A DNA stretch of 64,000 nt from Cyanophora paradoxa (lineage: Eukaryota > Glaucocystophyceae > Cyanophorales > Cyanophoraceae): the NCBI GenBank assembly GCA_004431415.1, contig QPMI01000445.1, positions 208,576 through 272,575 on the forward strand, written 5' to 3'. Under the pieces are notes generated by a model. That model did not search any database and was not told the DNA's origin. It saw only the letters and a list, made by a program, of their open reading frames with translations. A program made the position numbers and the translations under genes. Below are positions 30,317 to 45,300 of this stretch, in pieces (the first letter of the stretch is position 1; the number at the start of each line of letters is the position of its first letter).

Positions 30317-33300
30317 GTAAGCTGTCGCGATTGCAACTGCTTCGTAATATCGGGCTGGGGTGGCGGGCCTATAGCTACAGCTAGGACTGGTTATGGTTAT
30401 TGTTTGGACCGACTGTTCCTGCGCATGCGCAATCGCCATCGCCCGTAGTTGACTCGTCTGATCGCCCCAGTTTTCACACCATTGACCGTGTCGCCACCTC
30501 CCGCCGATAGCTTCCTGCTTGGCGGCGTTATCACTCCAGACCCGCGTGGTGTAACGTGCGGTGCGTGTATATATGGAGGACCGGCTGATATGCACATGGT
30601 TTTGCTCCCCATTTTACCGTGCCAGTTTGGTCGAGGCTTCAGTTTTACGTATTCGGCGGCGCCTCTTAATTTTTCGAGATCGCATGCGCGCGCAGATCAG
30701 GGCCAGTCGTCGGCAGACCCCATCTTCCGAGGTGCCGCAAAGTGTCATTTTATCTGCATGCTGTGACTGCATGCTTGGGTGTGCTGTGACGTTCTAGCTC
30801 TCAACGAAGGCCACCGCGCAGACACTGATCCGAGCGGGACGGCGGAATGTGAGCTGTATTGGATGTGCGGAGATCCAGCGTTCTGCGGCAGCATACAGCT
30901 CGCTCTGATCGGCGGGCCAAGTCTCTACACGAGGGACGCCCGGTTGACGCCTGGTGAGTCTCACTACGCGCATTTCGAATTCGTTCCGAGTAATTGAGTG
31001 TTCATGTCCGGTATTCATCAATTGATTACGAATGCCGCTTCCGTGCAGGTCAGTACGACGTGGCCCCAACGCTCACCCGGATTGTCGACGCGGACCCCGC
31101 TTTTCCGGTGCTTTTGAACTCTCGTTCAAATGGCACTCCAATCCTCAATCGTTCGACCTAACCTGTGCCATTTTCACTTTTTTCAAAACCTAACAGGGCG
31201 TTTTCTACCACGTTTACCGGTGATTTAAATTGCGATCAATTTCGGCTTCGGCGTCAGTATATATACTGACTCTGTTGTTGGGCTGACTCCGAATCTCCGC
31301 TTCATTTGTATCTGCAGGTTTACAGTCAATCACACGGCCGCCCTCAACTTCTCAAGGGGATCCACACGTGACTTTGCGGTTCTGTGCGTCCTTTCAGATA
31401 GATTCTAGATCAAGACCATTCCGACGTCATGAAACTTCCAATACATCAGCGCTAATCACGCGACTTTAACGTATACGTACGCAGGCACTTGCCAACTGCT
31501 ACATCGCTGGTCCCGTCCCCAAACCTCACGCTCGCGACCATGAACGGCGCGGCTTTTAACTTCACGCTGCACTTTTACCCCGGCGGCAAGAATGCGAGCG
31601 TGGACAACATTCGCCTGCACGGGACCTATGTGGTCGCGGGTCCGCGCTTCCCTCCGGAAGTCGGTCTGTGTGAATACGATTTGATTACGGCGCACAGACG
31701 TGATCGATCCGAATCGGCTCGACTTGCATCCCTCGGTTGGTTTTCATTCGCTGTACATGTACATGTTGGTTCCCCTAGGCCTGGCCCGACTCGTCACCGC
31801 TGCAGGTGCAGGCTTTCCGAGCCGACCACCCGGGACCGTACCGCCTTTACATCGGCCTCAGTGCGCGCATGCGATTGCGCATGCGATTGCGGCTCCAGAT
31901 CCGCGCCGGCGCCGTTGCCGACTGCGCTTGCGCTTGCAGACCGGACCGCGAATGGGAACCTCACGTACTCTTCCGCAATGCTCTCCGTCGACCGGGAGGG
32001 CTCTCTCGCCGAGTACCGTGTGAAGCACCGGCCGCTCCGCCTCCAAGCGGATGGCCAGCCATACGCGTTCGCGTATGCGAGAGGGACGGACTACAGCCGA
32101 ATGTACGCCTGGACCACGCAACTGGGTCTTGGATCCCGGAACGCTCGTCGAGATCTCTGAGATACGTCTGTGCAGATCGGGTCCCTGGTATAACGTCACA
32201 GCAGTCTTCCTCGCGAACGTGGGGTTCGCCTCTGACGGGTACGCGCTCAGAAATCTCGAAACCCGTGATTTGGTGACCACATGAGTAATTATAACTGGAT
32301 ACCCTCGCACGCGTACGTGCACGGACGCAGATTCGAGTTCGTAATTGAGACGCAGAGTGGCAACACAAAGAATACGAGCGTCTACATCGTGCATGTCTTC
32401 ACTATGCTGGTGGCGGGCGCGGACATGAGCGCGATTCGATCTGTTTCGATCGCCGAGCACATTTCGTACCCCTTCAAAATCGATTCTACAGGCGACTATT
32501 TCCGCTTGTGGATGCGCGTCGCGGCGCCCCAGAGCAGCTGGACAGCGTTGAAGTCTCCCGAGGGAAACTTCCTCTGGACGCACGACAAGCTTAAGGGCAG
32601 CAAGATATACAATTTCGTGTTCAAGACCGATGACGGCGTACGCACTCATTTCTCTGCCAAATCCCTTGATTTCTGCCAGATCCATCTCTGCCGCAGTTCG
32701 GAAATAGAACCATCATTGCTGACCTTTTACTCCCATCGGTGCGTCTTTTACTTATGCAGCGATGTATTTATAATTATCAGAGGAGCCACAACTTTCGCTA
32801 TCTATATTTATACATTCCGAGCAGGCAATCTACTCCAGGCAAGCCCCCGCGCACGTCCGGATGAACATGCATTTCATTTTCTTGCTGAATGTAATTTCCG
32901 CGTGCTTGTCCTCAGCGTCCAGACGGTCGTGAAAGGCTACAATTTCACCGTTTGGCTGTCTGAGCAGCGCCCCATGCGCGTTGTGATGAACAAGCTTGCT
33001 GGATTCTATCTGTATCTGGCACCAGGCAGCCCTACATTTGTTAAGCAAGACTTTAAAGGTCGGCATTAAAGACTAATTGGCGAAACTAATTGGCGCTGAT
33101 TTGAGCCGGGTTCACTCGCCCAGCAACGGTTGTGGCGCCCGAGGGATCCCGCGCCAATGTCGCGGCGATGGAGGCTAGTATCAAAGTGGAAACGGTCAGG
33201 GATGCCAATAACGCTCTCTTGCCAATTCTTTTCGTTGGAGTCTCTTCGGCAGAGCCCTTCTCTCAGCCAGTTAGTGTCCGGCTCGGGTTTTCGCAAATGG

Positions 33301-36300
33301 TTTACAGTGTTTATCCACTGCACTCTTTCGGGATTTTTGATTTGATCGTCTACGGCACTTCGGCATATTGCTGGGGTGGCGAAACGCTTTGGAACAACAT
33401 CGGAGTGAGCTACAAGAGTTCATATGCTCTAGATCTCCTCAATTTGAATTGATGGATCGTACTGCAGTTTTCCGCCTGTGAAGCAAGTTGGCCTTGGCAG
33501 CCAGCCTCCGCTATTCCGTACGACAATCCCCCTCTCATGCCGTCCGACTTTATGTGAGCTCCAGTTACACTGAGCTCCAGAGCGCCGTCAACGACATATT
33601 CACGGTTTCATCGCAGCGTTAACACGACAACGCCGGGGCTAGGATACGTTGCTCCTCCAGTCGTGAACGCAGCCGGGAGCCACATTTTGTGGTACTTCAT
33701 TGGCACGACTGGGGGCATCAGCGGCGAGATAAACATGCGCTGGGCTCCCGGCAATCTCCCGCTCCTCAGGCCTACCGACGCGGAAATCGATTCGTATGAC
33801 CGCATTAGCGTTTTGAAGGCCAATCTTCGCTGCCCTGATCGCTTGGCTCGAAATGCCTATGGCGAGTGCTTCTTTCAAGGGGATTACGACAGCAATGCGC
33901 TCGGGTACACATGGACTGCAAGCGACCTTGCAACTGAGAAGCTGTGGACAGGCGCCAATTTCCGGGAGGTCGGCATCCCTGGCAACGGCTCCTTCGCTTT
34001 CTTCGCTAACGAGACAGAGGTAAGCTCGATCACAGGCGCTTTTGAATTTATTCGCTTCAGATCTAGATTCAATTGAATCGGGATTTTCTGCAGTTGCAAT
34101 CGGGAACGGTGCAGAACGTCAGAGTACTCTGGGCTGATTTCTGGGCTGAAGACTACGGAATCGAGAGCGAACTGAATCCCGCAGCGCTGACCTCTGTGAA
34201 GGCGTGCTCTTTCGGACGCTGCTTCGCGGTTGCTTGTCTGAGGAACCAACTGATTGAGACCGCAGATCGTGGATATAGACACCTCTGCGAGCTTCTGCGC
34301 GCTCGCTGTGGACCCGGCTGGGGTCTCTCTGAACATGGTCCGAAAGCATCTTATGCCCGTCTGCACGTTGCTATCGCTGACACAGTGAGCAGCGAGGCGT
34401 GTGCTCTCTGGTGTCCGCGGTTGACAGCACCGGGCTTAGAGGTCCTCTCTCTAAGGACGATTTCAACTACAATGGGACGTTCCCCTTCCAGTACCGAACA
34501 TTTTTTGAGCCTACTACATCGGCCGAAAACACCTCGGTTCGTTCACTTGCTGGCTTGGTTGAGCGCCGCGTCTGACGGAACGCGTACGGCTGCTCCTTAG
34601 TACGATATCGTGATCGAGTCTCGGAGCGATTACACACCCGGCTGGTCGGTCAGCTTCTTCTGGACGAACGTGATGGGTACGCATCCCACGCCGCCGAGGC
34701 CTGTGTTCACGGCTGTCTTTCCCGAGGTGCGGAGTCAAATTAGAAAAAACAATTGTCTGCCTGCGTGCACGTGCGCCCCTTTATTTGGCGTGGAATCGCG
34801 CAGTTTGTGCAAGCTAATATGGGATGCAACTACGAGGCACTATCGAAAACCGGCGTATGGCCGTGCGCGTATTCATTAATGCGATCCTGACATTCCGAGC
34901 TCACGCAGACCGGAAACCCCACGTACAAGTGCTCCGTCTGGCAGAAGCCGTCGATTCCGGTCGACTTCTCTAGCCTGCCAGCTTTAACAGTGGAACCGGC
35001 TGGGGCCGGGACGGCGTCCACCACTTTGATAAAGACCTGCGCAACGCACTGTCCGACTGCAACCGACGACTCCACGCTCTTTTGCTCGGGCCCGTGCACA
35101 ACTGCGGGCGTCACGCAGTTCGTGTCCTTCACCTTCACGCCCACTCGCGCGGCGGACGTCTCGAGCACCGGGGGGGCACTGATACGCTTCCCGTACGACT
35201 TCAACGTTATCCGCTATTGGGATAACACCATCGCGTCAGTCGCGAGCGTCCTCATCTCGTTCCTCCGTGCGCAGTCGCGATTGCTGCGCATGCGGTTTAT
35301 AATCGATCTCGATGACCGACTGCACTGCTCGCGCTGCGCACGCGCATGATAATGTGCAGGCGTTCAGATCAGTTGCAACACAATGAGGCAAGCAAACAAT
35401 CAATGATCATGTCAGCATCTTGCCGGCACCTAATTCCTGCCGCAGAATCCACGCGACTGGTAGCGCGACCTGCACACTCACGCCAACAGCGGATTCGTGC
35501 GCATTTAACGTCCTGGTTCAGTAGAAGCAGCTGCAGTCCTGACTAAGTGCTTCTGGGCAGTGGGCCGATCCCGCAAGACGCTTCAGATCTTTTCATTATT
35601 AATTCGGCTGACACGTCTGCACTCACCATTGGCTCGTTCTCCGTCAATGCAGACGGCTCTAAGGTAAGAACAAAACGCAGGCTCTTACCTCATGTAGCGG
35701 CTTTGGAACAAACAATTTGATGTCGGCCTGCGGTGCACGCGCAGGCGGAGTTCAAAGTCACAGCCGCGAACCTCGCTACGTACACCACCGGCAAGCAAGT
35801 CACGCTCTCGTACGCCACGGCCATCGGAGGGGGCGCCGTCCAGGGCTCGCCCCTGTCCTTCGACATTATCGTCTCCACTATCACCTGCACACCAACGTCC
35901 CTCGTGCTTCTGGTGGATGCGCCAGTGTACGCGGAGTGCACCAGCAGCCCCTCCGGCGGCACTCCGTCGATTCAAGTGAGTGATATGGACGCCGCCATCG
36001 GCGGGCCGCCGGAATCCACGTACTCGAACGTCGCGGCCTCCGGAAGCGGCGTGAGCTTCTACGCCTATCCGACGCGGGCCGGCATCCGCCCTATCTTCGC
36101 CCCCTTCATATCTGGAGGTGGGCCCTCGGTCTCGGCGTCGGTCACAGGTGAGCGCCCTCAGTATATATATATATGCATCATACCAGCGCCTGTGCCGCGC
36201 TCGATCGACCTTGCTAGGTGTGAACAACCTGCGGTGCACCCCTCCTCGAGCCCCGCCCGGACAAGTCCTGCAATGCTCGGCTGACAAGGGCAACGGTCCG

Positions 36301-39300
36301 AATCTGAATCGCGTGCACGTGCACGTGACCGAATTCTGAAACCGAACTTGTCGCTTTTGTCTCAGGGTTGCCGGATCTCGATCCATCCGTCTTCTCCGCT
36401 TACGCTTCGACCGGAACTATTTCGTCGCCCGTTGCGGCTGCTGCAAGCGGTGGAGGGATCACCTTCTCGTACACGACGGCGTTTGGAGGGGCGTCCGGCC
36501 CCGAGGTCGGAATCAGGTACTTGCAGCCAGGCACACCCCAGGACAACGCAAAGGCTGCAAAACTATTCGTCGGCGTGGTGCGTACGAAACCGTTGTCTAC
36601 GCATGCTTTACATTTCGACTCACGGCCGAGCGGCATCGCGCGCCTCTTGTCATGGTCAGGTCTCGGCTACCATGTCATGCACATGCAATCAAGCAGGACT
36701 AAGCCCATCGGAGTGCCGCATCCGCATGAAGAACTCCTTCAATTGCACCGGTGCTGCTTGTAATGTCCCGCATCTCGTGACCACTCTGCGCTTACACTCT
36801 CGTCGCAGTTACAAAGGGCGCGAGCTCTGCCGACCTCATCCCGTCCGACATAACCCTCGGCTCCCTGATTATGGAAGATGGAACGGCGTACAACGTCCGC
36901 ATCCCGGTGCCCTCTCCTTTGCTTTTCCTATTTCAGCGACACAGGGATTGATTTCTGATTGCGCGCGTCGCGCTCGTAGCGCATCGCGAAACGCTCACCT
37001 GTATCGAGCGTGAACAATGGAAACCTGCAGTTCTCCGCGCTGGCAGAGGATTTTGCCATCTACAATGGCAAGGCGGTCAACTTCACCGTCTCCCTGCTCG
37101 GCGCTCCGCTCGCCAACTCTCCCCTTCGCGTCACCGTCCTTGGCGGTGCGTGTCATGATCACGACTTTGTTCGCTTCCAAAGCCCTCTTTCTGATGTTAT
37201 GATCCGCTGTTTTCTCCAGATGTTCTGCTGGATTGCCCGCCGAAGATCCCGACCGGGAGCCCGGGCATCTTCTGCCAGGTTTTGACGGACGGGTCGAGAC
37301 TGCTGCCCACGGACGTCGTGTTGACCGGCCCAAGCTCTTCCCGCCGCTCCCTGCTGCAGCTGGGCCTGACGATTGGCTCTCTCGCCAACGACGGGCCTAC
37401 CAACTTGCGCTTCTCGGTCGTGTCGCAAGCAACGCCGGCGGCCCGTTGGGTGCTATTCCGCATGCGTTTCGCGTCCAGCGCACTCTCCCCAGGTGCTGGA
37501 GAGTTCCCCGTCCTTTCCTCTCCCACGAATACGTCAATCATCGGTCCGCTCGCGCGTCGAATTTCGGTTCTAGTTGTCAGTATTTGCAAGCTAAAAACCC
37601 GCCCGGCCCCGCAGCGGCTTCGGTAACGTGCGACAGAAGTTCCCTGCTGGTGCCATTTCCTGCTCGTCCAGCTGCAAGCGCAGCCTTGCGCGCATAGCTT
37701 AGTTTTCTTTTCTTCGCCAGGCTCGGACGCGCTTGGTGTGCAATGTCACCGGCTCGACGGCGGGAGGATCCCTGGACAGGGCGGACTTCTGGTATTATCT
37801 TTTCTCCACAAAGGCTGAGTTTATTCCTGTCTCCAACTTACGGCAACATACCCAGGTTCTCTGATGCGCAAGGCACTCGCTACGAGGAGTACCTTGTCGA
37901 GCGTGTGTCCGATCATCTGGTGAACATGAGCAGTTGGAGTCTCAGAATTCTGTCGTTTTAGTATCTTGACGCGATTAATTATAACATTCAAAATATTCCC
38001 TTCGCTTTTTCCCGCCCAGATTACCTACACTATATTCGGTCCAAGGAACGGGTCAACGAACGCGCAACTGAATGTGCACTACACCATCACGCGGGGAAAA
38101 TATGCGGCAAATTCAAACCCGATGCATGTTACCAACTCACCGCGGACCCTCATTGTTGTTTCGGCCCGCCTCGTGTGCGACAAGACTCGCGTCTACGTCG
38201 GTGCGTGCACGTTAAGTTTTCTCTCGAGCTCAAGCTCGCGTCTGCCACTTACGATTCCGGATTCCACCTTCCGTGTGCAGCTGATAACGTGACATGCTGG
38301 ATTGAGCCAGGTGCCCGCCTCGAATACTTTGCAGGTTTGCGGAAGAATGACATCTTTGGCGCAGACGCCGGCGCTCCTACGCTGCAGCTTTCGTGGTTCA
38401 CCGGGACGTACTACTCTAGCATCCTGGTAAAATTAGAACTATACTCGTTATGTTGTTGACGATAATACTTCGCTGACGGCGGAGCACGTCGCAGCGATCT
38501 TTTGGGGACACGAACTGCCGTGGTCCGAACACTTTGGGCGACGGTGTCTTCTATCTGGGGCGCGGTTGCGCAGGCGGAGCGACGACGAACGAAGGTTCGA
38601 CTTCTTATATTACGATTGCGTGCCTTGCAAGGTGCATAGGAAACGTCTAATCGAGAGTCTATGAGTGCAGGCGCAAGCCCTCGACGCAATTTTACGTCCA
38701 TCGTATCGGGAAAAACAAACAGCGTGACCGTCACGCTGGGAGTTCCGAAGAAAATCGCCGTCACTGTTATTGCCGTCGGGTGGACTGCCGCCGTCGCCGG
38801 CCCTGATGTGGACACGGTATGCAAGTGAATGAAATCACACACAATACGTTACTAACGGAGGCTCAACGTCGCTTCAGATCTGGGCGCAGCCTCTGACATT
38901 CAATATCTCATTGCTTTACGGTGAGCGAGACAGGCATCGCAATGTCCTGCAACGCCGCTGAACTCACGAGCGCGCCTGCCCTTCGTGAACAGCCCACGGG
39001 GTGAACTTTGAGTGCACGCCGGAGGTGAGGACGCCACCATCCTGAGATTTGTAGTTTGCAGCTGCATGGTGGCTGAAGGTCCCCGTTTGACAGCCGAGAC
39101 CGAAATTCAATCGACCGGAGACGGATGTGCACCGTAGGCGCAATTGGTTGAACTCTATTTATAACCACACGTGCGTCCTGCGGCAAGATACCACCGGAGC
39201 CGGGCTCCAGAAGGGGAGCGGCGGCCTGCTTTCAGAGAGCGTCTCGAGTTTTGTTATGAACGACTTCAACTGGACAGCTCCTCAGCGCTGCGTGCCGGAT

Positions 39301-42300
39301 GGCGCGACAGGATCTACATGGTGGAACCCCCCACCAGCTGGTATGCTGGTGCTGCCGAACGCAACCGATGCAGCAAGCTCACGGTCGCCCCCCACGGTCT
39401 GGGCTTTTTCGCAATTGCGCTGCATTAATATTGAAGTTTGCCGGCAGTGCTCTGATGTTTGGTTGCCTGCGCAGTTCCTTATACGGCCTCTTGTCATGGG
39501 GGTTTACGCGTTCTGTATTCGACCTAAAACGTCCTTGTACCCAGCCTCTGCGGGTCACAGTTTGTGGTTCTCCAACACGTACACCATCTACGACGCTTTC
39601 CCTTCTAGATCACCCCCCTCACCATCCACCACCCCCTGCTACAATGGAACCTGGGATCTTGTGACGGGCTACGGAAGAGGAGTGCGCAGGCGCTCCGCAT
39701 CCTCAATCGGGCTCTGCGCATGTCTAACCGTACACGGCCCCCAGGAGTGCCGCATGAACCGGGTGGCTTGGACCCCGCCAGAAAACACACCGAACTTCCA
39801 GCTCGCTGAGAGAGACTTCGATTGGATCGGAGGGGACAGGGGGACCACCGAATTCGAAATACCGACCGGCGACAGCTGGCGTGATAACCCCAGTTTCCAG
39901 ATGGTGCGTTTACCCTTGCTTCATCCTGGCATTGATCCTTCAATTCCAACGTATACCATACGCTTTCTGAGACGGACTCGTGCAGATCGCTGCGCGAGGA
40001 ACGTGGAGATACGACAAAATCACGGTATGCTCCTCGCTCGCGACGCTTCTCCAAGTTGTGGATATTTATATTATGTTATTCGTCTGGCGACCGCAGGTTG
40101 GGTTTCCTGGACCCTTTGGAACGTCTCTCGGAAAGGTTCTCTGGTAATTACAAGCCCATCACTTCAAGAAGTGCTGGTAGCTCTCGCAAAAATAATATGA
40201 TCCATTTGTAGGGACGGGTGGGCGGTTAACAGCGTGCTGGAGTACCGAACGTTTTGCTTTTTATTAGACTTGACCACGGGGACGCTGAAACCCGTAGTCT
40301 ACAACTCGGTGGCCAAGCCTTTCCGCATTGGCGGTGCGGCACGAATTAAATTATTAATCAGAGTGTCTTTCGATGAACGCTTCTTTGATGTGCGACTGCC
40401 GCGCAGCTGGAGCGAAGCTTTCGTGCTACCTGGAGGCGCAAAACGAGTCGCCGATTCTGCCCCGCGGCCAGATCATCGGCCCCATCAAAGCAAACGCAAC
40501 GATATTTGAGGGAACGTTCACAAATCTGGCGGTGAACTCGACGGACGTGATGCGCTCCCCCCGGACGCGCCGTGCCGCAGCATGGCGGGGCAGACGCTCC
40601 CCATCAATGTCACCAGATGCGAGGAATTCGACCTCTTGTACGTCGATCCTATAGGTACAAGGTACAAGAGGGTCGATTGTGCGAACTCGGTCATCACCGC
40701 GACAGCGGCGTACAGCTGCTTCAATTCCACTACCTACTACAAAAATTCAACACTAGCCGCTTTGAAACTACCCGAGCCTGTTGAAACAAGCCCCCTGACT
40801 TGCGAGAATAACACGAGAGCGTTCTGCTGTTCGTCCTACCAGACACCATCTGGATGCTTCCCGCGATTCAGTTTTGAGTGCGTTGTATACAGTGTACTGT
40901 ACATGTTGCTCGATTTCCAAACTCATTTTTTTCATCGCGCGTTGCAACGGAGCAGATACCAGAGTCTTGCGAATCCGACAAGGGGAGAGAACGTTATTCG
41001 CATCGTGTTCAACAGCACATACGCACCATATAGCGATGGGTTCCAGGTGCGTTCTTCAACACATACAATGCACCCTCCATTTGATTGATGCATCCCGCTG
41101 CAGACTGATGCTGGAAAAGACGTGAGCCCCCGTTGCGATTCATTTCTCTGTCCCAACTTAAACCCGCCCGTTACATCATTAGGTGACGTTCAACATTGTG
41201 GCGGCTCAGTCGTGGGGGTGCTATCCGCAAGTTCTGGCTGCGTGAGCGCCTTTGAATTCGCAAAATCCTCGAGCTCTAGATCTTTGTACAGGATCGTCGA
41301 TCACGAAGTTACACATAATCAACTTGCGCAGGCGCAGCAACTTTTATGCAGCGTGCTGGGTGCGCACTTTTGAATCAGAGTGTGATCAAGCGCTTGCGCA
41401 TGGTCATGAAAATTACTCATACACACTGAACCGTCATTTGCAGGTGCGGAAGACTGCAGTCAGCTCTCCTTTAGGTGGAACTGACGTCTACCTCAATTCG
41501 TGCGGCTTGCATTTTTTGGCTATTCTAAATTTTCGATTTAACACTTGTGCTGACACTCTACGTATACGGATACCTTCCAGAAACGATACCTCTGTCATCG
41601 CCAACTGGCCAATGAATTTCTTGCAAGGGACAACTTTCCAGGACACGGTAGTCCTTAGCTGCAATAAACACGTTTGGCTGAATACAAGAGTTCGGTTTGA
41701 TTTTCGGTTCAGATGGTCTGGTCCGTTCGAGCTATACCAGGGAAGACCGGAAACGTTAGGATCGACTTCAAATACGGGTTTGCATATCAACGTGCTGCAG
41801 CGGGTTTTCTTCGATCGCGACCTTTGATCCCGGAACTCCAGATCGGATATGTCGACCTTCGCTTCGTTCACCTTCCGGGTTGTCCTTGGTGGGCTCAGCA
41901 CACCCAAGGCGGGCATTCGAATCCCCGTGGGAGAGACCGCCCTGTTCTACATGGTGCCGTTCGAGAACTCGGACCCCAACAGCCTGGACCTGACCTCGTA
42001 CACCACCCCCCTCATGGGCGTTCTGAGCGCGGAGGGTCTGGTGGAGCCCGCGGAAGAGTACGCGACACTTTCATCTCTGGGAAGCCTCACAATACGTACC
42101 CCGCCCGCCTACTATACGCTATACCCCGGCAAGCCGGTCAGGAGCACGACCTTCGAGATGCGAGGCACAGTTGTCATGGGTACGCACGGAGCGTCTAGAT
42201 TTGCCCGTTAGGTCAACTGACCGCTGAACAGGACTGGATATTGTGCAGCATGTCCAACTTTTATACACGCATAAGGTGCGCTTATGACCATGATCACGTG

Positions 42301-45300
42301 AATGCTCATGCAACCTCTTCGCTCTATAATTACACGTGCATGCACGTATTTTGCGCGCGACCACATTCATCTGCCTTGTCCTTCTCTGTTTTGATTAACA
42401 CGGGTGTGCAGATGTACGATTCGATAGAGCTGAACGGGCAGCGCGCGAACAATGACACGAACGCATACCTCGCGGTATGGGGAGACATGTGCCGCTCTTG
42501 CAAGGACAAAGCTTGGTTCCTGAAGCCGCCCTCCGAGCCCGAGAGGACGGCATTCTCCAGGCAGCTGGTAGTGTTTCAAGTTGAGACGTTCGAATGCTCC
42601 AGAGTGCTCATCTGGTTCGTGTTGGAATCGAGGTGGTTCTGCTGCGGATGCTCTCGTCGTTGCTAACGCCACTTTCCCGTCAGCGCCACCTGCTATGTCC
42701 GCTGCATCATTTCTCCTGTGCGTCTTGTGGCTCACGCTTGCGCTTCGCTTTAATTTTGTTGCGGAACAAAAAATCGATTTGATGCGTTTTTGGGCAGCCC
42801 TTTATGAAGGTTGGGCTCCTCCCGGACGATTTCAACATAACAATCTCCGGAGGTGTTGACGTTTTCCGCTAGCAGATAGTTTCTCTTCTTTTGCTGATCT
42901 TGCGTGTCCGCGTTCTCAGGAAAAATATTCAAAGCGACAAGCGACGGGTCGAACGTCATCCTGGACATTCAGGCGGGCTTTGAGCTCCGTGTGTTGCAAT
43001 CTAGGGACTGACGGATGGATTGCAGGGCGATCTCGCCAGCGCCGTCCCGGCTCGAACGCTCTCGTCATCGACGTGCGGTACTACGTTGGCGGCAAGCACA
43101 TCCCGTCGAGCCCCAAGAGGATTACACTGCAGCCGTTTGAGGTGGAGTGCAACGTGAAGCGCGGCGACCGCTGTCGCGTTGCGAAAGGCAGCTTCTCGCG
43201 CTTCGATGTGTCGGTCTGTGGAAGTCTTCTGTTAGAGCACCGGTACCTTGCTGACTGCCGTCACAGCGTGAGCCGTTCCTCCTTCCCATCGAGTTCACAA
43301 CGAATATCCAGATCCAGAGCGTCGTGAATGTCACGCGACCGGACCTGGTCGAGCTCATCTTTGTTGCGCGCGAAAGCGCGACCGGAAAGTTCACGATCAT
43401 CTTTGGCGGCCTCGACACGAACGACACGGACCCTTCCCGCCTCTTCATCACCGCCTCGTCCGACCTGTCCGATCCAGACGTGAAGCCTCTGGACGGCGTC
43501 TACCTCGCCAACCAAGTCATCGAGGTCGTGCTGCTGGACGAGCCCCGCGGGCTCGTCTGCGCACCAACCCGGCTCGCCCATGCCCGGGTCGCCAACTGCA
43601 CGGCTCTGACCCTCCCGAACTCCCCTCCGGTATACCCCCCGGACTTTATCTGGACCAACACGTTCCCTCCTCAGCTGGAACCGCTTCCGAATATTACCAC
43701 TGACGCGTTGGGCGACGTCGTTACGATTCCCATTCGTGCTCACGATATTCCACTGACGCCGAACATCACCATCTGGATGAATTGGATTGAACCTCTGCAG
43801 TTCCAGTCGGCGCTCGCTGCCGGGCCCGCGGATCTCACGTTCATCTGTGCGCGCTCTTTTGTATCAAAATATTATTAATCTATAAGCAAATTCGAACTTT
43901 CTTTGCGCAGCGGCGCGGCTGTGGTGCTTCTACGACAAGACCATCCCTCGGAATCTGGTTGACTGCACCATCATCCGCATCGGCCAGAGCAAGCCGCTTT
44001 TGCCTTCGGACTTCCTAGCCCCCGTTATCGTGACGCCGAAGGGCACTTACTCGTCTTCGCCAACACCTTACGTTATCATGGCTGGTGGAAACGTGCGAGT
44101 TCTAGATCTGCAGAGTCTGTTCTGCACGCTTTTACTAAGAACTAGCAGGTCACTTTCTCCCTGCCAAACACGGGCAGCGTGCCAGGAGTCATCATCGTCA
44201 CTGTGCCGTACAGCCCAGCAGTCGGCGGTGGCAACGTAGGCACAGAGTACATACCCCCAAACATCATGATCGAGCTCGCCTGCGATCACACGACGAGGGC
44301 GCTACGCCAAACGACAACCTGCCACGTGAGTCTGGCGTTATTAATATTGCAAGCACGTGCACGTTTGCCGCCTCAATCGACCTGACATGGTTATTATTAG
44401 GTCACCAAGAATGCTAATTCGATCGACGATTTCACTTCTGGCGATATCGACATTTCGTGGGTGGGGCCGAACGGCACCGTGTCGCTGGGCGCGCCGGTCG
44501 ACACCGCTTTGAGCATCGTCGACTTTGACGTCACGGCCCTCGTGCTGGAGGGCGTCGGCAAAGTGCGGGCGGTCGTTTCTGGCGACGACCGCTTCAAAGA
44601 CTGGGACTTGACCGTCACAACAAACTTGGCTCTGAACTGCCCGAAGAGCCGAATGGCCGCCGGGCAGAGCATGACATGCACAATTTCCGCCAACACGGCT
44701 CTTATCGCCTCCGACATCAAGGGCGGGTACTCGTCGAAGGGCGCCCTGACGTTTGGAACCGTCACCGCCAGTGCCGGCCAGCTCAGCCTGCCTGTCACTG
44801 GGACAAAGGGCGCGTCTCCGCACCAGATTGCGGTCCTCTTGCCGAACAACGATCATGTTCTTCCGCTGGATCTGCCAATTGTCGAGATCGTGAACATCCA
44901 CTGCAGGCCCTCGGTCAAGAACACGCGCCTGCTTTATAACACGCGCGCGAGCTGCTCGTACCTGAAATCTGCCACCTCGGCGGACCTTCTTCCCACGGAC
45001 ATTTCATACGCGCCCAGCCCGAATACGATGACCCTAAGCACCGCTATTCCCGGTGCCAACGGAACTCTGAACTTCACATACACGGCGGATGCCTTTTGCG
45101 GCACGGCCGGCTGCACGCTCGATGTCCAGTACTCCACCGACCTCGGCGGTGCGACGGTGGCGGCGGCGTCGAACAAGTTCTTTGTCATCGACATAAGCTC
45201 GGAGACGCACCCGTCGGGCAGAAAGGCGCGCGGGTTTGTGGAAGATGCGGTGTTCGAGAAGACGGCAAACCAACCGAATCTTATTCCAACGGATGTAGCC

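Noticed and set aside
31858-32685. 275-codon minus-strand open frame opposite the giant gene
   Set aside because: Overlaps plus-strand exons that have proper donors and acceptors; no domain and no splice structure of its own.
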